From assembly GCF_024508235.1 (NCBI RefSeq), contig NZ_CP101943.1, positions 1,585,112-1,649,111 of the forward strand: a stretch of DNA of 64,000 nucleotides. The letters are read 5' to 3'. The notes below the pieces were generated by a model. That model was not told the origin of the DNA, ran no database searches, and worked only from the letters and a program-made list of their open reading frames with translations. This DNA is from Halococcus qingdaonensis. Lineage in GTDB: Archaea; Halobacteriota; Halobacteria; Halobacteriales; Halococcaceae. Numbering within the stretch: position 1 is the stretch's first letter; each line of letters opens with the position of its first letter. A program made the translations under genes and the position numbers. Positions 45,620 to 54,448 of this stretch are shown one piece after another.

Positions 45620-45627
45620 TTTTTATC
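45620..45627 (+). promoter_or_regulatory. TATA-like box of rdfA
   Basis: TTTTTATC, 23-30 nt ahead of ATG 45650. Supports a leaderless transcript and this ATG. Confidence 0.55.
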
Positions 45628-45649
45628 GGTCGCCGTTGTAGCGACATCG

Positions 45650-46306
45650 ATGACCGACGCGAACGACCCGGACAGTAGCGACGATGCGGGTAGCGATTCG
45701 AACAGCAAGGTCGTACGGGTGCTGCAACGGTACGAACTCGTGGGGCTGGGCGACGAACTCGTCGAATATTGGACGGGCGAGGCGACCGAGCGCAAGAGCC
45801 TGCGCGAGCTGGCGGACTACTTCAACCGGGAGCTGCTCGCCCGTGTCCTGCGGGACGCCTCGGTAGATACGCTCGACGGCGAGCAGGCGAACCTCTATCG
45901 ACTGTTGACCGACGAGGACGTGAGCAGCGGGGCCGCCGTCCAGGCCATCAATCGACTCGAACAGCACGGGGTCGACGTCGATCAACTGACGGCGGATTTC
46001 GTCTCGCGGCAAGCCATCCACACCTATCTGACGAGCTATCGCGACGTGAGCTACTCGTCGAGCCACGACGACCCGGTCGAGACCGAAACCACGAACGTCC
46101 GGCGACTCAGACGGCGCATGACGACGATCGTCGAGAGCAAAATCGAACGACTGCGCAACACCGGCCGCATCACGCTCGGTGCGTTCAACGTGCTCATCGA
46201 CGTGCGCGTCCTCTGTGAGGACTGCGGCGCGCAGTATCAGGTGACGGAGCTGTTCGATCGTGGCGGCTGCGAATGCACGATCGACTCGTCCGACAGTCAG
46301 CCATGA
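45650..46306 (+). CDS. rdfA: Rod-determining factor RdfA
   Basis: 218 aa. RdfA is a haloarchaeal cytoplasmic cell-shape factor required for rod formation. Family signatures: SKVVRVLQRYELVGLGDELV, then RKSLRELADYFNRELL (HTH-like), LYRLLTDEDVSSG and a C-terminal zinc-binding-like part with CEDCG and a later Cys pair. The start follows the TATA at 45620. The SMC-like gene downstream is the partner commonly found beside rdfA in haloarchaea. Confidence 0.85.
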   Translation: MTDANDPDSSDDAGSDSNSKVVRVLQRYELVGLGDELVEYWTGEATERKSLRELADYFNRELLARVLRDASVDTLDGEQANLYRLLTDEDVSSGAAVQAINRLEQHGVDVDQLTADFVSRQAIHTYLTSYRDVSYSSSHDDPVETETTNVRRLRRRMTTIVESKIERLRNTGRITLGAFNVLIDVRVLCEDCGAQYQVTELFDRGGCECTIDSSDSQP

Positions 46307-46326
46307 CAGCAGTCATTCTGTCATAG
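46303..46326. promoter_or_regulatory. Palindromic motif, copy 2
   Basis: ATGAC-N3-AGTCAT-N-CT-GTCATAG, overlapping the rdfA stop codon. Same design as 16959-16982. ATGACAG and CTGTCAT form 7-bp inverted arms. Might be a terminator-like fold at the rdfA 3' end or an operator for the SMC-like gene 150 bp downstream. Confidence 0.4.
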
Positions 46327-46450
46327 CTTGCTGACCTGTCGTCCACCAATCCCTTTCTCAGCGTTTCGAATCGTCGGATGGGCAGAACGCCGGCACGGCG
46401 CGTGTTGCTCCGACCACGATCCCACGGTTGCAGCCGTCGGCAGTCACTTT

Positions 46451-46457
46451 TTTATAC
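46451..46457 (+). promoter_or_regulatory. TATA box of the SMC-like gene
   Basis: TTTATAC, 22-28 nt before ATG 46479, so the SMC-like gene has its own promoter despite following rdfA. Confidence 0.6.
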
Positions 46458-46478
46458 ATGGCGTTACGAACTCGACCA

Positions 46479-48431
46479 ATGAGTGCCGAAGAACTCGCTG
46501 AACGGGACATTCATATCCACGTCGAGAACGTCGGCGGTATCGACCGTACCGACGTCGAAACCGCCGCGGGCGTGACCGTTCTCACCGGCCGCAACGCCAC
46601 CAATCGCACGTCGCTGCTTCAGGCCGTGATGGCCGGGCTCGGTAGTGACAGCGTCTCGCTCAAAGGTGACGCCGACGAAGGGACCGTCGAGCTCTCGATT
46701 GGCGACGACACGTACACGCGCACGCTCACGCGCGAGAACGGCGTCGTTGCCACCGGCGGCGAGCCCTACCTCGACGATCCGACCGTCGCCGACCTGTTCG
46801 CCTTCCTCCTCGAATCGAACGAAGCCCGCCGCGCGGTCGCCCGCAGCGATGACCTCCGCGATCTCATCATGCGCCCGATCGACACCGACGTCATCCGCAC
46901 CGAGATCAGCGAACTGGAGGACCGCCGCCGCGAACTCGACGATCAACTGGACGAACTCGACACACTCCAAGACGATCTCCCAGACCTCGAAGCGAAGCGT
47001 CGCCGCCTCGACGAACAGATCGCGGAGAAGCGTGACGCACTCGAAGCGAAGGAGGCCGAACTCGACGACGCCGATCGCGACGTCGACGAAACCCGCGAGG
47101 AGAAAGCCGAGCTCGAAGACACGCTCGACGAACTACGCCGGACACGTTCGGAGCTCGAAGACGTCCGCTACGACATCGACACCCACGAGGAGAGCGTCGA
47201 CGCCCTCCACGACGAACGCGCCGAGCTCGAAGCCGACTACGACGAACTCCCCGACGCGCCCGCCGGCGAGCGAAGCGAACTCGACGCCGAGATCGAACGG
47301 TTGCGCGAGCGCGAGAGCAGCCTTGAAAGCGAACTCTCCGAACTCCAGAGCATCGTCCAGTTCAACGAGGACATGCTCGATGGCGACGACGTTGGCCGCC
47401 TCGATTCCCTCAACGAGGGGTCACCTGGCGGGGACGATTCGGTCACCGATCAGCTGGTCGCCGACGAGGCCGTCACCTGCTGGACCTGCGGCAGCGACGT
47501 CGAGACCAACGAGATCGAGGCCACACTCGATCGCCTGCGCAGCCTCCGCCAGGAGACCCTCGACGACGTCAACGACGTCCGTGAGCAACTCGACGAGCTC
47601 GTCGCCGACCGGAACGCGCTCGACGAGAAACAACAGCAGCGCGATCGGCTCGAACGACGCCTCGACCGGATCGAGGGCGAACTCGACGACCACGAGACCA
47701 CCCTCGACGATCTCGCCGCCGAGCGCGACGCGCTGACCGACGAGATCGAAACCCTCGAAGCCGAGGTCGAGCAGCTCGAAAACGAGGAGTACACCGAACT
47801 GCTCGATCTGCACAAGGAGGCCAACCAACTCGAATTCGAGGTCGGCCGCCTCGAAGGCGATCGTGAGGAGGTCGTCGCGGAGATCGCCGACGTCGAGGAG
47901 CGCCTCGACGAGCGCGATCAGCTCGAAGATCGGCGCGCCGACGCCCAAGAAGAGCTCGAAGAGCTACGCACGCGCATCGAACGCATCGAGACCGAGGCCG
48001 TGGAGGGGTTCAACGACCACATGGCGACCGTGCTCGATCTGCTCGACTACGAGAACATCGAGCGGATCTGGATCGAGCGCGTCGAGCAGACCGTCCGCGA
48101 GGGCCGTCGGAAGGTCGACAAAAGCGTCTTCGAGCTCCACGTCGTGCGCACCACGCAGTCGGGGACCGCCTACGAGGACACGATCGACCACCTCTCTGAG
48201 AGCGAGCGCGAGGTCACGGGACTGGTGTTCGCGCTCGCGGGCTATCTCGTCCACGACCTCCACGAGACCGTGCCGGTGATGCTGCTCGACTCGCTCGAAG
48301 CAGTGGATTCGGACCGCATCGCCCGGCTCGTCGACTACTTCGCCGAATATCCCGACTATCTCGTTGTCGCGCTCCTCCCCGACGACGCCGCCGCCCTCGA
48401 CGACGACTACGAGCGCGTGACCGAGATCTGA
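46479..48431 (+). CDS. Archaea-specific SMC-related protein (Sph-like)
   Basis: 650 aa. Globular N-terminus, long acidic coiled coil (about 140-530) broken by a CWTCG zinc-hook-like CxxC at about 333-336, and a C-terminal ATPase half. The nucleotide site is degenerate: Walker A reads GRNATNRTS (37-45) with no Lys, the signature motif is LSESEREVT instead of LSGGE, and Walker B reads VMLLDSLEAVD with Ser where Glu is expected. In Haloferax volcanii an Sph protein lies between rdfA and another shape gene, so a role in cell shape or envelope organisation is inferred. Confidence 0.83.
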   Translation: MSAEELAERDIHIHVENVGGIDRTDVETAAGVTVLTGRNATNRTSLLQAVMAGLGSDSVSLKGDADEGTVELSIGDDTYTRTLTRENGVVATGGEPYLDDPTVADLFAFLLESNEARRAVARSDDLRDLIMRPIDTDVIRTEISELEDRRRELDDQLDELDTLQDDLPDLEAKRRRLDEQIAEKRDALEAKEAELDDADRDVDETREEKAELEDTLDELRRTRSELEDVRYDIDTHEESVDALHDERAELEADYDELPDAPAGERSELDAEIERLRERESSLESELSELQSIVQFNEDMLDGDDVGRLDSLNEGSPGGDDSVTDQLVADEAVTCWTCGSDVETNEIEATLDRLRSLRQETLDDVNDVREQLDELVADRNALDEKQQQRDRLERRLDRIEGELDDHETTLDDLAAERDALTDEIETLEAEVEQLENEEYTELLDLHKEANQLEFEVGRLEGDREEVVAEIADVEERLDERDQLEDRRADAQEELEELRTRIERIETEAVEGFNDHMATVLDLLDYENIERIWIERVEQTVREGRRKVDKSVFELHVVRTTQSGTAYEDTIDHLSESEREVTGLVFALAGYLVHDLHETVPVMLLDSLEAVDSDRIARLVDYFAEYPDYLVVALLPDDAAALDDDYERVTEI

Positions 48432-48661
48432 CGTCGATCATCGAGTCTCGAATCGGGAAAACGCTCCTACGATCGTGCACACTATCGGCGACTGTGATGA
48501 ATCGCTGCTGACGATCGACGATGATGAAGCGAACAGCACCGAACACCTGTGAAAACACGAACGATCGTATCGCGCTCTAAATAGAAGTAACTATAATATT
48601 GACCGTTCTGACTCCACAAACAAGAAAGGAGAAGTAGAACGGCACCGAGACGACTGGCCGT
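48432..48661. other. Intergenic, no gene seen
   Basis: 230 bp between the SMC-like gene and the orphan HTH gene. Contains an AT-rich patch (TAACTATAATATTG near 48589). No DDE transposase remains follow the HTH gene. Confidence 0.4.
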
Positions 48662-49087
48662 TCATGTTCCAGCCGAGGATTCCTGCAACAATCGACGGAC
48701 GTGGCCCAGCGAGTAGCTGATGTCGTACTTCTGTTCGATGTGATTCCGTACCCGTTCGGGCGTCCATTCGGCCGAATCGTAGCCCAGTTCGGCGGGTGAT
48801 CGGGCCAGATCGGCCGCCAGCTGCCGTCGTTGCGAGCGATCGAGTTTCGCCGGGCGTCCCGGTCGGGAGTCGTCCGTGATCGCCTCGGCGATCGACTGCT
48901 GTTCGAACCGGTCGAGCCAGGAGTAGACGGTCGCACGCGGGATATCGTAGCGCGCGCTCACGGTTTCGACGCTGACGCCGTCGGCGTACGCGAGCGCGAC
49001 CATCAACCGTTTCACGGCCTTCGTCCCCGAAGCGTCCGCGAGAGCGGCCTGCAACGCCTCGATATCGACGTCGGCGAGCTTGTCCAT
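48662..49087 (-). CDS. Orphan IS630-type helix-turn-helix protein
   Basis: 141 aa. Matches only the DNA-binding half of IS630/Tc1-type transposases: HTH YADGVSVETVSARYDIPRATVYSWLDRF (about 35-62), GRPAKLDRSQRRQL, and the winged second helix WTPERVRNHIEQKYDISYSLGHVRRLL. The DDE catalytic half is absent downstream. Either a transposase fragment or a stand-alone regulator, as often seen in haloarchaea. The complete N-terminus and clean stop argue mildly for a maintained protein. Confidence 0.75.
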   Translation of the reverse strand: MDKLADVDIEALQAALADASGTKAVKRLMVALAYADGVSVETVSARYDIPRATVYSWLDRFEQQSIAEAITDDSRPGRPAKLDRSQRRQLAADLARSPAELGYDSAEWTPERVRNHIEQKYDISYSLGHVRRLLQESSAGT

Positions 49088-49316
49088 GTGGGCGATGACG
49101 CCGCGGACGACAAAAATCCATGTACTTTTGTTCGTTTCTGATATCGAGTGGAAAGTTTCTTGTTCCTATCACACTCTCTGGTGCGAGTCGGCAGTGAGCG
49201 GTCGGATGGAATCGTGGGTATTTGCCACTATCCTGGCGACGGAGCGAGCAGCGATCGAGGGAACGAGGTCATGTCGAATGAACGGCCTCTTGAGCGTTCG
49301 TCCGCTGGTGTCGACA

Positions 49317-51227
49317 ATGTCGTCGGAGGAGGAACTCGGGGGGTTCGAGGAGATCCGTGACGAGGTCACGGGCAATCCAATGGTCGGTCTCCTTCGGTAT
49401 GCGATCCCCTACTGGAAGCGCCTGAGCGTCGGCGTGGGTGCCTCGCTGCTGACACGGTTCGCACGGCTCGTCCCGCCGCTGATCGTCGCCGCGGCGATCA
49501 ACCTCATCGACAGTTCGGCCGGCGGATCGGGACTGCTGGTACAGGCTGGGCTACTGCCGGGCGGGACCATCACCGGGCAGGCGGCACGGCTCGCGCTCCT
49601 CGAACGGCTGGTCGCCATCGCGGCGCTCGCTTATCTGATTCGGTCGGTGACGCGGTTCGTCTCGCGCTACCTGCTCCAGTCGATGGCCCAGAAGATCCAG
49701 CGCGACCTCCGCAACGACGCCTACGACCACATGCAACACCTCTCGATGGGCTTTTTCGCCAACCATCAGACGGGCGGGATGCTGTCGATCCTCAACAGCG
49801 ACATCAACAGGTTGGAACGGTTTCTCAACACCGAGCTCCGCCAGATCATCCGCGTGATCGCCGTCGTCGGCGGGATCGGGACCATCCTCTTCATCCAGTC
49901 GCCGACGCTGGCACTCATCGCGCTCGCGCCCGTCCCCCTCATCGGGATCGCGAGCGGTGCCTTCCTCCGCTGGGTCGAACCGCGCTACCGCGCGATCCGC
50001 GAGACGGTCGCGCGGCTCAACACCCGCCTGGAGAACAACCTGGGCGGTGCGCCGGTGATCAAATCGTTCAACCGTTACGAGTTCGAGCGCGGGCGCGTCG
50101 CCGCACAGAGCGAGCGCTACCACGACGAGCAGGTGGGTGCGATCAAGATCCGTCGTGCGTTCTTCTCCGCGCTCCGCGTGCTCACCGGCGTCGTGTTCGT
50201 CGCCGTGCTCTACGTCGGCGGGCGCGACGTCATCGTGGGCGCTCCCGGTGCGATCTCCGTCGGCGCGTTCGCCGGCGTCTTCCTCTACATCAGACGGCTC
50301 TACTCGCCGATGCGCCGGATCGGCAAGACGGCCAACAAGTACCAGCTCGCCAAATCGAGCGCCGAGCGCGTCTTCGGCGTGCTGAGTCACGAACCCGCGA
50401 TCACCTCGCCCGCGGACGGTCACGTCCCCGAGCACGTCGACGGCGCGGTGAACTTCGACGACGTCACTTTCGGCTACGACGACGGCGAGCCGGTCATCGA
50501 CGGGCTCTCGCTCGACGTTGACCCCGGTGAGACGATCGGGCTCGTCGGTGCCACCGGCGCGGGCAAATCGACGCTGCTGAAACTCATCCCCCGGTTCTAC
50601 GACGTCGACGGGGGCGCGGTGCGCGTCGATAACACCGACGTCCGCGAGTACGATCTGGAAGCGCTGCGCGAGGCGGTCGGGATCGTCGAGCAGAACCCGT
50701 ACCTGTTCTCGGGAACGGTGGCCGAGAACATCGCGTACGGCACCGACGGGGCGCTCGAACGGACGATGGACGGTGCGGGGCTCGACGAGCGCGTGCGTGC
50801 GGCCGCGAGGGCCGCCGAGGCCCACGAGTTCGTCAGCGATCTGCCAGAGGGCTACGACACACAGATCGGCGAGCGGGGCGTGAAGCTCTCGGGCGGCCAG
50901 CGCCAGCGCCTCGCCATCGCTCGTGCGTTGCTCAACGATCCCGCGATCATCGTCCTCGACGAGGCCACCTCCGACGTCGACACCGAGACCGAAGAGCGGA
51001 TCCAGGAGAGTCTCGCACGGCTCACCGCCGACCGGACGGCGTTCGTCATCGCCCACCGGCTCTCGACGATCCGGGACGCCGACCGCATCGTCGTGATCGA
51101 GGACGGGGCCATCACCGAACGCGGAAGCCACGAGGAGCTGCTCGCGGCCGACAGCGCCTACACCGAGCTCTGGCAGGCACAGTCCGAGCGGACGCCCGAG
51201 CGGGTCGTCGAAGCGGACGACGACTGA
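49317..51227 (+). CDS. ABC exporter, fused permease-ATPase
   Basis: 636 aa from ATG 49317; earlier in-frame ATGs exist but lack family character. Six-helix type IV ABC membrane domain (about 35-340; YLLQSMAQKIQRDLRNDAYDHMQ coupling-helix region), then nucleotide-binding domain: VGATGAGKSTLLKL (Walker A, about 408), Q-loop EQNPYLFSGTV, LSGGQRQRLAIARALL signature, IIVLDEATSDVD Walker B and the His of IAHRLST. Works as a homodimer or heterodimer exporting lipids, drugs or peptides. Substrate unknown. Confidence 0.92.
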   Translation: MSSEEELGGFEEIRDEVTGNPMVGLLRYAIPYWKRLSVGVGASLLTRFARLVPPLIVAAAINLIDSSAGGSGLLVQAGLLPGGTITGQAARLALLERLVAIAALAYLIRSVTRFVSRYLLQSMAQKIQRDLRNDAYDHMQHLSMGFFANHQTGGMLSILNSDINRLERFLNTELRQIIRVIAVVGGIGTILFIQSPTLALIALAPVPLIGIASGAFLRWVEPRYRAIRETVARLNTRLENNLGGAPVIKSFNRYEFERGRVAAQSERYHDEQVGAIKIRRAFFSALRVLTGVVFVAVLYVGGRDVIVGAPGAISVGAFAGVFLYIRRLYSPMRRIGKTANKYQLAKSSAERVFGVLSHEPAITSPADGHVPEHVDGAVNFDDVTFGYDDGEPVIDGLSLDVDPGETIGLVGATGAGKSTLLKLIPRFYDVDGGAVRVDNTDVREYDLEALREAVGIVEQNPYLFSGTVAENIAYGTDGALERTMDGAGLDERVRAAARAAEAHEFVSDLPEGYDTQIGERGVKLSGGQRQRLAIARALLNDPAIIVLDEATSDVDTETEERIQESLARLTADRTAFVIAHRLSTIRDADRIVVIEDGAITERGSHEELLAADSAYTELWQAQSERTPERVVEADDD

Positions 51228-51304
51228 GAGCGGAAAGAGGAGGGGTACAACGGCAGCCCACCGCCTCGTTCGAGACGGCGGGAAGAAAGTGTCGTTCGGT
51301 CGGT

Positions 51305-52075
51305 TCAGACGGTCTCGACGCGCTCGAACAGATACGCACCGACCGAGACCATCACGATCGAGGAGACGACGAGCGCGCCGAAATCGAGCAGCGGCGAGTA
51401 CGTCGAGGCACCGACCAGCGCGGCCCGAAGCCCGTCGACGCCGTAGGTCAGAGGGTTGATCAGCGCGAGATACTGCACCGGGCCGGGAAGCCCCTCGATG
51501 GGGTAGATCGCGCCCGAGAGGAAAAAGAGCGGAAAGACGATGAACTGGACGATCAGGCTGAATCCCTCGCTGTCGGAGAACTGCGAGGCCAGCGCGATGC
51601 CGAAGCCGACGAAGGTGATCGCGATGAGAAGCAGGAAGACCGCCGCCAGCGGGATCGACAGCCAGCCCGCGAGCTCGAAGCCGAGCGGGATCGAGAGCAC
51701 GAGGATCAGGACGGCCTGGACGATGGCCGTCGTCGAGCCGCCGGCGATCCGACCGAGCACGATCGAGGTGCGACTCACCGGCGCGACGAGGATCTCCTTG
51801 AGGAAACCGACGTCCTGGTCCGAGAGGATCGCCAGCCCCGCGAACGAGGCACCGAGCAGCATGGTGAACCCCATGATGCCGGGGACGAGATACTGGAGAT
51901 AGTCGACGCCTTCGGGGAGACCGGGAATGGCCGCGCCGCTGAAGCCGAAGCCGAGAAAGAGCAGGAACATCAGCGGGAACGTCAGCGAGCCGATGATCTG
52001 TGAGGGTGTCCGCAGGAATCGCTTGACGTCGCGGAGCCAGAGCCCGTAGATACCGAGCGGGTCGACGAGGCTCAT
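51305..52075 (-). CDS. ABC-2 type transporter permease
   Basis: 256 aa, six membrane segments. ABC-2 family: LRDVKRFLRTPSQIIGSLTFPLMFLLFLG opening and GAIYPIEGLPGPVQYLALINPLTYGVDGLRAAL ending, typical of DrrB-like drug/lipid exporters. Overlaps the upstream ATPase gene by 4 bp (ATGA-type), indicating translational coupling of the pair. Confidence 0.92.
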   Translation of the reverse strand: MSLVDPLGIYGLWLRDVKRFLRTPSQIIGSLTFPLMFLLFLGFGFSGAAIPGLPEGVDYLQYLVPGIMGFTMLLGASFAGLAILSDQDVGFLKEILVAPVSRTSIVLGRIAGGSTTAIVQAVLILVLSIPLGFELAGWLSIPLAAVFLLLIAITFVGFGIALASQFSDSEGFSLIVQFIVFPLFFLSGAIYPIEGLPGPVQYLALINPLTYGVDGLRAALVGASTYSPLLDFGALVVSSIVMVSVGAYLFERVETV

Positions 52076-53085
52076 TCGGCGACCTCCGCGGCCTCGGCCG
52101 TCGTACGGTCCTCGCTGTCGTCCTCACGCCGGTCGGTGGCGCTCGCCTCGCGCTCGCTGATGGTGCTGCCGGTCAGCGAGAGGAAGACGTTTTCGAGGGT
52201 TGGCTTCCGGAGGTCGACCGAGGCGATGGCCGCGCCTGCCTCATCGGCGAGGCGGACGAGGTCGGCGACCCGCGTATCGCCGTGAGCCATCGTGACCGAG
52301 ACGCCCTCCTCGGTCTCGGTGTGCTCGCGCACCCAGGACTGCTCGTCGAGGCGGGCGAACAGTTCCCGGGAGGAGTTCGCCAGGCCGAGCGTGACGACGT
52401 CGCCGCCGAGCGAGTCCTTGAGGCTCTCGGGGCTGTCGACCGCGACGATCTCGCCGTGATCCATGATCGCGACGCGCTCGCAAAGGAAATCCGCCTCGTC
52501 CATATAGTGGGTCGTGATGATGATCGTCACGTCGGATTGCTCGTTGAGCCGCTGGATGTATTCCCACGTATCCCGGCGGGTGCGCGCGTCCAGCCCGGTC
52601 GTCGGTTCGTCGAGGAAGAGCACCGCGGGCTCGTGCATCAGCCCGCGGCCGATCTCGAGGCGGCGCTGCATCCCGCCCGAGTAGCTCTCGACGGGTTGAT
52701 CCGCCTCGTCGGCGAGATCGACGAGTTCGAGCACCTCGGGGATGCGTTGCTCGCGCTCGGTCTTTCGCTTGCCGTACATCCGTGCGTGAAAGGCGAGGTT
52801 CTCGGCTCCGGTCAGCTCCTCGTCGACCGCCGGTTCCTGGAAGACGATGCCGAGACTGTCGCGCACGTCGCCGGTCTCGTCGTCGATATCGTAGCCGTTG
52901 ACGCGCGCGGTGCCCGACGTCGAATCGAGCAGCGTCACGAGCATGTTGATCAGTGTCGACTTGCCCGCGCCGTTCGGACCGAGCAGCCCGAATATCTCGC
53001 CCTGTTCGACCGCGAACGACAGGTCGTCGACCGCCGTCACCGCGTCGAACTCCTTCGTCAACCCCTCGACTCGGATTGCATCCAT
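52072..53085 (-). CDS. ABC transporter ATPase, DrrA-like
   Basis: 337 aa. Nucleotide-binding protein partner of the ABC-2 permease: LLGPNGAGKSTLINML Walker A near residue 34, Q-loop IVFQEPAVDEELTG, YSGGMQRRLEIGRGLMHEP signature, VLFLDEPTTGLD Walker B and ITTHYMDEA switch His. DrrA-type proteins energise export of drugs or lipids. The C-terminal about 100 residues form the extra regulatory domain of this group and end in a Glu/Ala-rich acidic tail. Confidence 0.92.
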   Translation of the reverse strand: MDAIRVEGLTKEFDAVTAVDDLSFAVEQGEIFGLLGPNGAGKSTLINMLVTLLDSTSGTARVNGYDIDDETGDVRDSLGIVFQEPAVDEELTGAENLAFHARMYGKRKTEREQRIPEVLELVDLADEADQPVESYSGGMQRRLEIGRGLMHEPAVLFLDEPTTGLDARTRRDTWEYIQRLNEQSDVTIIITTHYMDEADFLCERVAIMDHGEIVAVDSPESLKDSLGGDVVTLGLANSSRELFARLDEQSWVREHTETEEGVSVTMAHGDTRVADLVRLADEAGAAIASVDLRKPTLENVFLSLTGSTISEREASATDRREDDSEDRTTAEAAEVAE

Positions 53086-53282
53086 CGATCGTCGTTAACT
53101 GACTGTTCAGTTCTCATAAGACCGTTGTCTCGATCCGCTGCGGCGTCGAGACGCAGTCGATGGCCGTCGTCTCGCCGATCCCTCGCCTCCTTCATCGGCC
53201 GAGAGCGACTCGGGGTGCGAACGGATGACCACCGCTGGCTGGACGATTTCGACGATCGAGAGATGGGTGGTAGCGACCCACA

Positions 53283-53290
53283 TATTTAAC
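53283..53290 (+). promoter_or_regulatory. TATA-like box before Bat-type regulator
   Basis: TATTTAAC, 30-37 nt before ATG 53320 (leader ORF) and 71-78 nt before ATG 53361 (regulator). Implies a short leader before ATG 53320. Confidence 0.5.
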
Positions 53291-53319
53291 TACCGTGTGA
53301 CCGCTATCCACGCACACGA

Positions 53320-53364
53320 ATGGTACGCCGAGGCCGACCCGACCCACCGGGTGCGAACCGATGA
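53320..53364 (+). other. 14-codon leader ORF overlapping regulator start
   Basis: Reads MVRRGRPDPPGANR and stops at TGA 53362-53364, sharing ATGA with the regulator's ATG 53361. It is the first ATG after the TATA at 53283. The overlap would couple translation of the regulator to the leader peptide. Confidence 0.4.
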
Positions 53365-54005
53365 GTCTCATCGCTATCGTCCACATCGCCCACGAGGATC
53401 TCGCACTGTCGCCGACGATCCGTGAGTGTCCCGACGTACGGATCCGCGTCATGTCGCAGTCGGTGACGGATCCGGACACGGGACTGTTCTTCTTCTACGT
53501 CGAGAACGGCGGGCAAGCGTTCGAAGCGGCCATCGAGCGTGACCACACCGTCGTCGAGTGGATGCAGGTGAACGACGCCGATTCGGGGACCGTCTATCGG
53601 CTGGAACACACTCCGGAGACGCTACTGCTATCGCCGAAGACGATCGAACTCGGCGGGCTGATGCGCGATGCGACCAGCGACGGCACCGGCTGGACCGTCC
53701 GTCTCCAGTTCGAGGATCGCGAGGCGCTCTCGCAGCTCTGGGAGTACTGTCAGGAAACAGGGATCACGTTCGAGCTCCAGCGGCTGTTTCGCGACCAGTC
53801 CTGGGTCGACGCGGAGCTAACGGCGCTGACCGACCCGCAGCTCGACGCGCTGGTGACGGCCTACGAGGAGGGCTACTTCGAGGAGCCGCGCACGAGCTCG
53901 CTCGAAGAGCTGGCCGAGCAGCTCGACATCTCGCCGACGGCCGTCGGCGGCCGCATCCGCCGTGGGACGGCTGCACTCATCGAAACCACACTCACCGAGG
54001 AGTGA
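53361..54005 (+). CDS. Bat-type HTH transcriptional regulator
   Basis: 214 aa. N-terminal about 150 residues form the haloarchaeal Bat-associated sensory region (FYVENGGQAFEAAIERDHTV; RLQFEDREALSQLWEYCQETGI). C-terminal HTH_10: LTDPQLDALVTAYEEGYFEEPR then SSLEELAEQLDISPTAVGGRIRRG. The family regulates diverse genes in haloarchaea, often neighbours. The BCCT transporter 440 bp downstream is a candidate target. Confidence 0.9.
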   Translation: MSLIAIVHIAHEDLALSPTIRECPDVRIRVMSQSVTDPDTGLFFFYVENGGQAFEAAIERDHTVVEWMQVNDADSGTVYRLEHTPETLLLSPKTIELGGLMRDATSDGTGWTVRLQFEDREALSQLWEYCQETGITFELQRLFRDQSWVDAELTALTDPQLDALVTAYEEGYFEEPRTSSLEELAEQLDISPTAVGGRIRRGTAALIETTLTEE

Positions 54006-54448
54006 CTGAACCGACCCACGACCGGGGAGAGGGCGAACCCGATCGTCACCGATCGATGCAGCTACCAGGACGAACCGAAATCACCACGGTCCACGGTAAC
54101 ATAAATATTGGGGTGGTTCGAAGAGAGCGCGCAACGGACGCATTCGCCGTCGGCCGCCCCGGCTTCGATGCAGGCGGCAGGCTCTGATACGAACGTTCAT
54201 TATAATAGTGGCCGGCTATGGGAGGAAAGGTTTATACGGTAGCTTGCGAAGAACAGCTATGCGATCCGATAGCACAGTGTAGTCGGCAGTCACGGAAGTG
54301 GGCCGCGTCGGCGGACCGCTCGACTGCCGGCGAGACACGCTGGATCGAACCGAACACAGCCACCGACGAGCGGATCACAACAACATGATGACAGTACACG
54401 GATGCGAATCGAATCGAACCGACCACGAGCATCGTCCGGAGACCGAAG
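54006..54448 (+). promoter_or_regulatory. Long leader region of BCCT transporter gene
   Basis: Two AT-rich promoter candidates: ACATAAATATTG near 54099 and TTTATAC at 54231-54237. The latter places a start near 54259, where a seven-codon ORF (ATG 54259 to TAG 54282) begins; the transporter ATG is 190 nt later. The long, GC-rich untranslated stretch is unusual among the mostly leaderless genes here and could hold a control element. Confidence 0.45.

Noticed and set aside
49551-52127. 858-codon minus-strand open frame opposite the ABC exporter
   Set aside because: No motifs, composition of a shadow frame; the plus-strand exporter and the minus-strand ABC-2 permease in another frame explain the region.
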